Part shown: positions 1 through 4,900 of the stretch, piece after piece | How the letters are laid out: each line of letters opens with the position of its first letter | Numbering within the stretch: position 1 is the stretch's first letter | Source of the DNA: Leptospira soteropolitanensis | GTDB taxonomy: Bacteria; Spirochaetota; Leptospiria; Leptospirales; Leptospiraceae | Reading direction: 5' to 3' | DNA: 6,082 nt | Assembly: GCF_026151655.1 (NCBI RefSeq) | Contig: NZ_JAMQPN010000019.1 | Span: 1 to 6,082, forward strand | The notes under the pieces: generated by a model | The model's database searches: none | Seen by the model: only the letters and a program-made list of their open reading frames with translations | What the model was told of the DNA's origin: nothing | Position numbers and translations under genes: made by a program

Positions 1-17
1 TGCGAACATTGCGGGGA
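1..17 (+). repeat. Left end of cassette I (truncated R'-type arm)
   Basis: The first 17 bases are the near-perfect inverted complement of 790-805, the last bases before the ATAAC of the first repeat; TTGCGGGGA at 9-17 pairs exactly with TCCCCGCAA at 790-798, and TGCGA at 1-5 pairs with TCGCA at 801-805, leaving a small 3/2-nt internal mismatch. By analogy with the other cassettes the missing bases just before the window should be GTTA. The window therefore seems to open inside an R' site. Confidence 0.7.
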
Positions 18-22
18 AGAGT

Positions 23-44
23 CGCCGCATCCGTGCGGCGTTTT
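23..44 (+). terminator. Rho-independent terminator upstream of vapB
   Basis: A 7-bp perfect GC-rich stem, CGCCGCA (23-29) and TGCGGCG (34-40), closes a TCCG tetraloop and is followed by TTTT (41-44). It reads in the + direction, inside the cassette left end and before the vapB promoter. It would block transcription entering from an upstream cassette and so insulate the toxin-antitoxin pair. There is no gene between the cassette end and this hairpin, so it does not appear to end a gene of its own cassette. Confidence 0.6.
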
Positions 45-70
45 AGAAGAAAATCCCAGAAATAAACAAT

Positions 71-99
71 TTGACAAGTATACAAATCTTGTATATGAT
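71..99 (+). promoter_or_regulatory. Sigma-70 promoter of vapBC
   Basis: A perfect -35 box TTGACA (71-76) is followed after 17 bp by the -10 box TATGAT (94-99). Transcription would be expected to start around 105-107, only one to three bases before the ATG at 108, so the message is probably leaderless or almost so. A GGGA at 100-103 would lie at or upstream of the transcript start and is unlikely to serve as a ribosome binding site for this transcript. It is the only clear promoter in the window. Confidence 0.8.
79..95. promoter_or_regulatory. Palindromic operator for the vapBC antitoxin complex
   Basis: TATACAA (79-85) and TTGTATA (89-95) form a perfect 7-bp inverted repeat with a 3-bp spacer. 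It fills the spacer between the -35 and -10 boxes and overlaps the first bases of the -10. Ribbon-helix-helix antitoxins and their toxin complexes commonly bind such palindromes in their own promoters, so autorepression is the likely role. Binding itself is inferred from position and symmetry. Confidence 0.7.
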
Positions 100-107
100 G
101 GGAAATT

Positions 108-353
108 ATGAATCAGACTGTTAATATCTCTTTCGAAAAAGCTCTTTTAAAAGAAATTGATAAAATTGCAAAAAGAGAACACAGATCCAGATCTGAACTA
201 ATTCGTGAAGCTGCAAGGACTTATATTGAAAAAAAATCTAAATGGCAAGCGGTCTTCGATTTTGCATCCAAGACTATCGATAAATCTAAACTTACCGAAG
301 CTGACATTTTTCAAGAAATTAAAGCAGTTAGAAGAAGTAAAAAAGCTTCTTAA
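108..353 (+). CDS. vapB: Ribbon-helix-helix antitoxin, VapB-type
   Basis: An 81-residue protein whose first half has the ribbon-helix-helix (CopG/Arc/MetJ) pattern: a short basic beta strand at residues about 3-9 (QTVNISF), helix one about 10-23, a turn with RSRSE at 26-30, and helix two about 29-43 (ELIREAARTYI). Dimers of this fold insert the strand pair into DNA, here probably the palindrome in its own promoter. Residues about 46-75 (WQAVFDFA... to EIKAV) are the expected toxin-wrapping tail. It acts in the cytoplasm by neutralising the PIN toxin encoded next. The stop overlaps the toxin start by one base (TAATG), as in translationally coupled pairs. The ATG at 108 fits the promoter position. 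The assignment as antitoxin rests on fold, size and neighbour. Confidence 0.85.
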   Translation: MNQTVNISFEKALLKEIDKIAKREHRSRSELIREAARTYIEKKSKWQAVFDFASKTIDKSKLTEADIFQEIKAVRRSKKAS

Positions 354-769
354 TGTTAAAAGTTCTTTTAGATACTAACATTTATATTTCCGCTATTTTA
401 TTCAATGGTAAACCTAGATTGGTTTTCCAAGATATAATCGATGATATTTTCATTGGATATATCTCTAATGAAATTCTGGACGAATTGGAAGAAACTTTAG
501 CTAAACCTAAGTTTAAACTACCTAATGACTTCATACAATTTACAATTGCGGAAATCAGAAGTGCTACCACTATAATTAAAAATAAACCTCTTAAAGACTA
601 TTTCAATTTGAGAGATCGAGACAATTTCCATATTCTTGAAACTGCTTTCTCAGCAAATGTTGATTTATTAATAACAGGTGATAAAGACCTTTTAACTCTA
701 GAAAAAATCAAGGGTCTAAAAATCATTACTCCTGATGAATACTTAAGAATTAAAGAGGATTTGAACTAA
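353..769 (+). CDS. vapC: PIN-domain ribonuclease toxin, VapC-like
   Basis: A 138-residue protein that is essentially one PIN domain. The N-terminal strand ends in LLDTN with D7, the first metal-binding acid. The conserved acid E40 sits in ISNEIL. A third acidic cluster is RDRDN (D88, D90), and the last is ITGDKDLL with D110 and D112. PIN nucleases bind Mg or Mn with three or four such acids and cleave RNA; VapC toxins usually cut tRNA or rRNA and stop translation. The spacing and the SNEILDELEE and TGDKDLL motifs resemble the subgroup annotated as 'putative toxin-antitoxin system toxin component, PIN family' rather than the shortest VapCs. All catalytic acids are present, so it should be active. 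It is cotranscribed with, and overlaps by one base, the antitoxin gene. The exact RNA target cannot be read from sequence. Confidence 0.85.
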   Translation: MLKVLLDTNIYISAILFNGKPRLVFQDIIDDIFIGYISNEILDELEETLAKPKFKLPNDFIQFTIAEIRSATTIIKNKPLKDYFNLRDRDNFHILETAFSANVDLLITGDKDLLTLEKIKGLKIITPDEYLRIKEDLN

Positions 770-773
770 GATT

Positions 774-789
774 GCGACATCCGTGTCGC
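774..789 (+). terminator. Hairpin after vapC
   Basis: GCGACA (774-779) and TGTCGC (784-789) form a 6-bp stem around TCCG, the same loop as the hairpin at 23-40. It begins five bases after the vapC stop. No T run follows, so it may stabilise the 3' end or act as a weak terminator rather than a classic intrinsic one. The next bases (790-805) are the right-hand cassette end. Confidence 0.4.
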
Positions 790-802
790 TCCCCGCAACG
801 TC

Positions 803-964
803 GCATAACAGCAACTAACCGCTTCGCTTCGGGACGAGCCCTCGCTTGGGCTGCGCCACATAGGCTTCTGGCACTCCCCTTGCATCCGCAAGTGTCGTTC
901 CAGTCCCTAACGTCCCATTCGGGACTCAGGGCCAGCCTACGTCGGTTAGTCTAGTTCGTTAATT
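803..964 (+). repeat. attC-like site 1 (end of cassette I)
   Basis: R'' is GCATAAC (803-809) and R' is GTTAATT (958-964). The next stem is ACTAACCG (814-821) with CGGTTAGT (943-950). Inside, TAGGCT (861-866) pairs with AGCCTA (934-939), enclosing a CTTGC/GCAAG hairpin and a GTCCC/GGGAC hairpin near 911-925. About 40 nt between the second stem and TAGGCT are on the 5' side only and include a local AGCCC/GGGCT hairpin. This copy is a hybrid: R'' does not pair with its own R' but matches the left end of cassette I, while R' matches cassette II's right end. A chance open frame over 772-954 is not a gene. Confidence 0.8.
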
Positions 965-1285
965 GCAATGTCCAAAAAAAAAGAATTTAAGATAATATTG
1001 TTTTAAATTTTCGCTAAATGTTTTTATTCAAGGCGTATGAAAAGAGAAATGAGAAAGACGAGGAATTAAGAAAAGAAAGAATTGAAGAATTTTATTAAGG
1101 ATTAGTTTCTTTTAACGTCTTTCTCATTATTTACTTTAATTTGCTATTTTCTAGCACAGTTCTGTTTTACTTCGCTTTGTTTGGGATATTCCAGCGAAAA
1201 GTAATTTAAGAAATTAAGAAGATGTAATTTTAAGAGAATTGATTTAACTTCTTTACCTTCCTATACGAATTCTTTACTAATCATT
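965..1285. other. Body of cassette II, no convincing gene
   Basis: About 320 bp of AT-rich DNA with no ORF of useful length. It opens with a CAATGTCC-plus-A-run leader also seen in cassettes III and VI. Contents in order: TTTTCGCT (1008-1015) paired with AGCGAAAA (1193-1200), enclosing a 13-bp perfect inverted repeat (1048-1060 with 1116-1128), then a weaker AAGAAG/CTTCTT pair near 1217 and 1249. The nested symmetry suggests a structured RNA or a DNA structure. A 26-codon frame at 1018-1098 starting MFLFKA is kept in cassette III but has no ribosome binding site. No promoter is evident. Confidence 0.6.
1048..1128. other. Long hairpin in cassette II
   Basis: AATGAGAAAGACG (1048-1060) and CGTCTTTCTCATT (1116-1128) are perfect 13-bp inverted complements, 55 bp apart. 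Inside, TTAAGAAAAG and CTTTTAA-type stretches can extend the pairing in part. The same arms at the same spacing recur in cassette III. The structure is clear; whether it acts as RNA is inference. Confidence 0.6.
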
Positions 1286-1294
1286 GGACACTGC

Positions 1295-1455
1295 AATTAA
1301 CAGCGACTTAACGCTTCGCTTCAGCACAAGGCCTCGCTCGGTCTGCGACACATAGGCTTCTGGCACTCCCCTTGCCTGCGCAAGTGTCGTTCCAGTCCCT
1401 AACGTCCCGTTGGGACTCAGGGTCAGCCTACGTCGTTAAGTCTAGTTCGTTAATT
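1295..1455 (+). repeat. attC-like site 2 (end of cassette II)
   Basis: R'' is AATTAAC (1295-1301) and R' is GTTAATT (1449-1455). The second stem is GACTTAACG (1305-1313) with CGTTAAGTC (1434-1442); compared with other copies both arms have changed together, which supports base pairing. TAGGCT (1353-1358) pairs with AGCCTA (1425-1430). A 5'-side AGGCC/GGTCT hairpin replaces the AGCCC/GGGCT of site 1. Outer complementarity reaches 16 nt here (1286-1301 with 1449-1464, one mismatch) because cassettes II and III have the same type of end. Confidence 0.8.
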
Positions 1456-1775
1456 GCAATGTCCAAAAAAAATATATTAAGATATTTTTGTTTCAAATTT
1501 TCGCTGAATGTTTTTATTCAAGGCGTGTAAAAAGAGAAATGAGAAAGACGAAGAATTAAGAAAAGAAAAAATTAAAGATATTTATTAAGGCTTAGTTTCT
1601 TTTAACGTCTTTCTCATTATTAATTTACATTGTCTAGTTTCCTGCACAGTTCTGTTTTACTTTACTCTGTTTGGGATATTCACGCGAAAATTGATTTAAG
1701 AAATTAAGAAGAAATAATTTCAAGAGACTAGATTTAACTTCTTTACTTTCCTATTCCAATTTTTTACTAGTTATT
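1456..1775. other. Body of cassette III, diverged copy of cassette II
   Basis: This body aligns with 965-1285 from end to end, by eye well above 80% identical and nearer 90% in its first half, with scattered substitutions and few indels. It keeps AATTTTCGC (1496-1504) with GCGAAAATT (1684-1692), the 13-bp hairpin and the 26-codon frame (1508-1588). It has no convincing gene and no clear promoter. Conservation of the symmetric segments in a sequence without a credible gene argues for a function at RNA or DNA level, or for a recent duplication. Confidence 0.6.
1538..1618. other. Long hairpin in cassette III
   Basis: The same 13-bp arms as in cassette II lie at 1538-1550 and 1606-1618 with the same 55-bp separation. 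The arms are unchanged although the loop between them has several substitutions, including changes in the short reading frame. Confidence 0.6.
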
Positions 1776-1784
1776 GGACACTGC

Positions 1785-1948
1785 AATTAACATCCGCTAA
1801 CCGCTTCACTTCGGGACTTACGCCCTCGCTCGGTCTGCGACACATTGGCCTCTGGCACTCCCCTTGCCTACGCAAGTGTCGTTCCAGTCCCTAACGTCCC
1901 TTCCAGGGACTCAGGGCCGGCCTACGTCGGTTAGCTTGTTCGTTATGC
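1785..1948 (+). repeat. attC-like site 3 (end of cassette III)
   Basis: R'' is AATTAAC (1785-1791) and R' is GTTATGC (1942-1948), a mismatched hybrid at the junction of two cassette types. The second stem is GCTAACCG (1796-1803) with CGGTTAGC (1928-1935): the outermost pair is G-C where other copies have A-T, a clean compensatory change. The third stem has TTGGCC on the 5' arm and GGCCTA on the 3' arm, again changed on both sides. The right end of cassette III (1776-1791) pairs with 1449-1464, over 300 bp away. Confidence 0.8.
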
Positions 1949-1985
1949 GTAATCAGCCCCAAATTAAACTACTTAAGAAAATAAT

Positions 1986-3041
1986 ATGACTAGGATACTT
2001 GTTCATTCTCTTGAAGGAAAAGTTGGCGATGCAATTAGACTGCTGCATTCTGCAAAACAACTTCATTATGAATCTCAAGACAAAAATCAAATTCCAATAT
2101 ATATGAAAAAATCAGAAGCTATCAGGATTCAAGGGCTTTCGACTGATGAAGAAATAATTTCAGAAAATATATTTGGAATAATCACCATTAACTATACTTA
2201 CGCAATTGTATTCGGAATACCTGACTTTATTATAAATTTCAACAGCAATAGTCTAATTCGGCTTGCTTGGGTAGCAAAATTGTTTGAGAAATATTTACCT
2301 CAAGAAATTAATCATGTATTTTCTCCAGAAAACAGTGGCTTCAAACCAAAAAAATTAAGCATCTTTCAATTTAAGCGAATTGATATTCATAATCTCACTT
2401 CAAGAAACTATTGGGACCAATCAGAAAGTATCAATAAACCCAAAAAACAAAAAATTTTAAGAATTCTATATTTTGTAAGGCATCACGAAACTGAGCCCTG
2501 GAGAAATTCAAATTTAAGAATATATAAAGATTTAAAGGAAGTATTAAAATCTTTTCCTAATTTTTGCCTTTCTATAGCTGGATTAAAAAATCGAACGGAA
2601 TATATCAAAAACGGATACCCAGATTATGAAAATTATATTGAATATCAAATGTATGATCGATATAAGGATCAGAAAGAAATCTATAAAACATTTGATCTTG
2701 CGATAGGAGTAAATTCTGCTAGCTTAGACCTTGCAAGCATTGCAGGAATCCCAGTATTAAGACTATGTGAATTCCAAGGACTTGATGGTCATTGGGGAAG
2801 AAAGTATAATTCCTTTTTATCTGTTAAAACTCATATTGGTATGATTCCAAATTCGGATAAAAACGAAAACTGGTATGATCAAATTACTCAAAAGGCCTTT
2901 CTCAAAATAGTAATTTCATTAATGCAGTGTTTGATTATCGACCCAGTCTCCTTAGCTGAATCAAGACATTTACTGGTGAAAAATGAAGATATAATAAGAA
3001 TGAAAAGTTTAAAGAACTTAAATAAATTTAAAGTGGGCTGA
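1986..3041 (+). CDS. Uncharacterised 351-aa protein, possible GT-B-like C-terminal half
   Basis: I do not recognise the family. The N-terminal part (1-150) opens with a strand-like TRILVHSLEGKVGDAIRLL, then has hydrophobic stretches at 62-83. The C-terminal half looks like a Rossmann-type domain: strand ILRILYFV (157-164) followed by RHHETEPWRN, strand FCLSIAGL (193-200), then FDLAIGVNSASLDLASIAGIP (236-256) and VLRL (257-260). The last stretch resembles the nucleotide-sugar binding end of GT-B glycosyltransferases such as heptosyltransferases (family 9), with a serine-rich loop before an alanine helix and a GIPV turn. No signal peptide or clear membrane helix is seen, so it is probably cytoplasmic. 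The ATG lies 44 bp into the cassette with only a weak AAGAAA upstream. The stop TGA (3039-3041) lies inside the cassette-end inverted repeat. A sugar-transfer role is a weak inference. Confidence 0.75.
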   Translation: MTRILVHSLEGKVGDAIRLLHSAKQLHYESQDKNQIPIYMKKSEAIRIQGLSTDEEIISENIFGIITINYTYAIVFGIPDFIINFNSNSLIRLAWVAKLFEKYLPQEINHVFSPENSGFKPKKLSIFQFKRIDIHNLTSRNYWDQSESINKPKKQKILRILYFVRHHETEPWRNSNLRIYKDLKEVLKSFPNFCLSIAGLKNRTEYIKNGYPDYENYIEYQMYDRYKDQKEIYKTFDLAIGVNSASLDLASIAGIPVLRLCEFQGLDGHWGRKYNSFLSVKTHIGMIPNSDKNENWYDQITQKAFLKIVISLMQCLIIDPVSLAESRHLLVKNEDIIRMKSLKNLNKFKVG

Positions 3042-3045
3042 CTAC

Positions 3046-3211
3046 GCATAACAGCAACTAACCGCTTCACTTCGGGACTTACGCCCTCGCTCGGTCTACG
3101 ACACATAGGCTTTTGTCACTCCTCTTGCTTATGCAAGCGTCGTGCCAATCCCTAACGTCCCGTTCCGGGACTCAGGGCACAGCCTACGTCGGTTAGTCTA
3201 GTTCGTTATGC
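3046..3211 (+). repeat. attC-like site 4 (end of cassette IV)
   Basis: R'' is GCATAAC (3046-3052) and R' is GTTATGC (3205-3211). The second stem is ACTAACCG (3057-3064) with CGGTTAGT (3190-3197). The central part (CTCCTCTTGCTTATGCAAGC, then GTGCCAATCC) matches site 7 better than sites 1-3 and 5, defining a sub-family. The right end of cassette IV extends the arm to GGGCTGACTACGCATAAC (3035-3052), complementary in 17 of 18 positions to 1942-1959. A minus-strand frame through this repeat is an artefact. Confidence 0.8.
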
Positions 3212-3250
3212 GCCATTTCTGAAAAATCACTCGATTAGCAACTGAATTTC

Positions 3251-3355
3251 ATGACTAAAGTGAATAAACTTGGATGGATCCAAATAAATAAGTTATATGG
3301 ACCTTATATTTTCAAAAGTACAGCATATGTAAAAATTCTTAAACAAATTAACTAA
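3251..3355 (+). CDS. Possible 34-aa small protein
   Basis: An ATG at 3251 opens 34 codons ending in TAA at 3353-3355, 21 bp before the membrane-protein gene in the same cassette. The peptide (MTKVNKLGWIQINKLYGPYI then about 14 more residues) has a plausible composition with a GWIQI...GPYIF core, and could be a small protein, an upstream leader peptide, or the remnant of a longer gene. No good ribosome binding site precedes it. It is listed because it fills the 5' part of a cassette otherwise empty to position 3376. Confidence 0.25.
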   Translation: MTKVNKLGWIQINKLYGPYIFKSTAYVKILKQIN

Positions 3356-3376
3356 ACGGAAATCCAAATTGAATTT

Positions 3377-3739
3377 ATGAAAAATATTACGAATAAAATT
3401 AAGAAATTAGTAAAAACAGAAAATAAGAAATTATTTAAAATAACAATTATTACATTATTTATATTCTATTTTCCTTATTCTACGGCAGCAATTTTCTTTC
3501 TCGTTGGCATTTTTTCCCCAATTACAATGCCTATCAACTATTTCCCAGTTATATTTTTATTACCTTTACAGAATTTACTTTTTTACTGGTCAATATATTT
3601 GTTATTTAAAATGGATTTAGAAACTGAAATCAGCAAACAACCAAATTACGTAGAAATGCCGGTATTTCTACGTTACTTTTTTGCTTCTATCCTATTTATT
3701 ATTTCCATTATACCTTCAGTTTTCTTATTCATTTTCTGA
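3377..3739 (+). CDS. Small three-helix membrane protein of unknown function
   Basis: A 120-residue protein with a basic N-terminus (eight lysines in the first 21 residues) followed by hydrophobic segments at about 20-45, 54-78 and 99-120, the last running to the C-terminus. The lysine-rich N-terminus predicts it stays inside, giving three helices in the inner membrane and a short polar loop at 79-98 (KMDLETEISKQPNYVEMP). No family motif is recognised. Small hydrophobic proteins of this kind are common cassette cargo and may be immunity, toxin or envelope-stress factors, but nothing here decides. The nearest GGA (3358-3360) is about 16 bp before the ATG, rather far, so the start or translation mechanism is uncertain. 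The 157 bp after the stop up to the cassette end hold nothing recognisable. Confidence 0.7.
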   Translation: MKNITNKIKKLVKTENKKLFKITIITLFIFYFPYSTAAIFFLVGIFSPITMPINYFPVIFLLPLQNLLFYWSIYLLFKMDLETEISKQPNYVEMPVFLRYFFASILFIISIIPSVFLFIF

Positions 3740-3904
3740 ACAATGTTAAAAAGAATTAAATTTTACACTTTCATAGATAATATAATCTAAATAAGTAAAC
3801 TGAGAAACTTAAACACAAAGAGATAAAAAATCTTGGAATTTCTTTCACAATGTTTTAAAAACAAATGTAACTTAATAAAATTAAAGAACAATATACGAAA
3901 CGGC

Positions 3905-4068
3905 GCATAACAGCGACTAACCGCTTCACTTCGGGACTTACGCCCTCGTTCGGTCTACGACACATAGGCTTCTGGCACTCCCCTTGCCTACGCAAGTGTC
4001 GTGGCCAGTCCCTAACGTCCCGTTGGGACTCAGGGCCAGCCTACGTCGGTTAGTCTAGTTCGTTATGC
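3905..4068 (+). repeat. attC-like site 5 (end of cassette V)
   Basis: R'' GCATAAC (3905-3911) pairs with R' GTTATGC (4062-4068). The second stem GACTAACCG (3915-3923) with CGGTTAGTC (4047-4055) is perfect over 9 bp. The gap between first and second stems is three bases on the left and six on the right, the kind of asymmetry seen in attC unpaired spacers. The cassette end GAAACGGCGCATAAC (3897-3911) matches the complement of 3205-3219 in 14 of 15 positions, but fails beyond the core with the adjacent downstream flank. Confidence 0.8.
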
Positions 4069-4150
4069 GCAATGTCCAAAAAAATGAATTAAGAAAAAAA
4101 ATTTTCGCTCTTAAAGCAACAAATCCTGCTCAAAATAAAACTTTATAAGT

Positions 4151-4606
4151 ATGAACTTTTACGATTCCTTCGAAATAAATTTAATAAATTATATCGAATC
4201 TTACAAATCAGAACTTGAAAAATCTAAATTCAAATTTTATTCAAAAACTGTTGGTCCGGGTATGGGGGCTATTGTTGAATTGTCAAATAAAGATCATAAT
4301 TTAATAATTATAAACGATAGAGGACAATTCTTTCTAGATTTAAAATCTAAATCGGAATTGAAAAACTTGAATTTTCAATTGAATTCTATATTATCATATA
4401 TTCTATTTCAAAATATGGAAAATTTAGATAAAGTTAATAGAAAGCAAGTATTACTTGGTGAAGAATTTCCTGATTTATTGACTGATCCATTGAAATACTA
4501 TTTTATCTATCGAAATGAAATAAAAGATATTGAACTCAATACTCAATATAAAAAAATAATTAATAAATTGCAAACTGAAAGATCAAAATATTTATTTTCA
4601 CAATGA
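4151..4606 (+). CDS. Uncharacterised 151-aa cassette protein
   Basis: I do not recognise this protein. It is a soluble-looking, mixed alpha/beta sequence: an amphipathic start (MNFYDSFEINLINYIESYKS), a strand-rich middle at about 28-65 with KTVGPGMGAIVEL and the two strands LIIIND and QFFLDL flanking a turn (NDRGQ), then mostly helix to the end with lysine- and glutamate-rich segments. No signal peptide and no membrane segment are seen. The composition and size resemble the small single-domain immunity-like or phage-defence-like proteins common in cassette arrays, but no motif supports a function. The ATG follows a weak TAAG and no strong ribosome binding site. The cassette's 5' end shares the AATGTCC, A-run and AATTTTCGCT elements with non-coding cassettes II and III. 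Confidence 0.7.
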   Translation: MNFYDSFEINLINYIESYKSELEKSKFKFYSKTVGPGMGAIVELSNKDHNLIIINDRGQFFLDLKSKSELKNLNFQLNSILSYILFQNMENLDKVNRKQVLLGEEFPDLLTDPLKYYFIYRNEIKDIELNTQYKKIINKLQTERSKYLFSQ

Positions 4607-4721
4607 ATATATCATGATTAAGCAGAATGTCTGATGGAACCTACAATTAAAAACAAGAAAAATTTGAAGAATTAGGTTTTAAATCTTTAATTTACATTTA
4701 TTCTTATACATTGGACACAGC

Positions 4722-4882
4722 GCATAACAGCGGGGAAACGCTTCGCTTCGGCACGAGGCCTCGCTTGGGCTGTGCCACATTTCCCTTCTGTCACTCGTTT
4801 GCTTCCGCAAACTCCGTGCCAGTCCCTAACGTCCCGTTGGGACTCAGGGTCGGGAAACGTCGTCTCCCCTAGTTCGTTAAGC
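4722..4882 (+). repeat. attC-like site 6 (end of cassette VI), the most divergent copy
   Basis: R'' is GCATAAC (4722-4728) but R' is GTTAAGC (4876-4882), a hybrid. The second stem is rebuilt: GGGGAAACG (4732-4740) faces CGTCTCCCC (4861-4869), eight of nine paired. The third stem is TTTCCC (4780-4785) with GGGAAA (4852-4857) in place of TAGGCT/AGCCTA, and the inner hairpin is GTTTGC/GCAAAC in place of CTTGC/GCAAG. Three stems replaced on both arms is strong evidence that the fold, not the sequence, is maintained. The loop and hairpin around GTCCCGTTGGGAC stay constant. Confidence 0.8.
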
Positions 4883-4900
4883 GCAATTGCAAAAAAAAAT

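Noticed and set aside
382..570. Minus-strand 62-codon frame in vapC
   Set aside because: It is antisense to a complete PIN-domain gene and has no independent support.
772..954. A 60-codon + strand frame after vapC
   Set aside because: It lies almost wholly in attC-like site 1 and its hairpins; the composition is that of structured GC-rich repeat DNA and the frame is not kept in the other copies.
803..964. tRNA or other classical RNA gene in the GC-rich repeat
   Set aside because: The fold lacks a cloverleaf and the conserved T-loop sequence, and it varies by stem replacement in a way linked to cassette ends.
2888..3106. Minus-strand frame ending over the 351-aa gene
   Set aside because: It starts in repeat DNA and runs antisense to a better supported gene; the repeat-derived peptide recurs at 5846-6037 only because the repeat does.
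4772..4900. N-terminal extension of the lipoprotein gene by 43 codons
   Set aside because: The extension is translated repeat DNA crossing the cassette junction, and it would place the signal peptide and lipobox internally; ATG 4901 gives a proper lipoprotein start.
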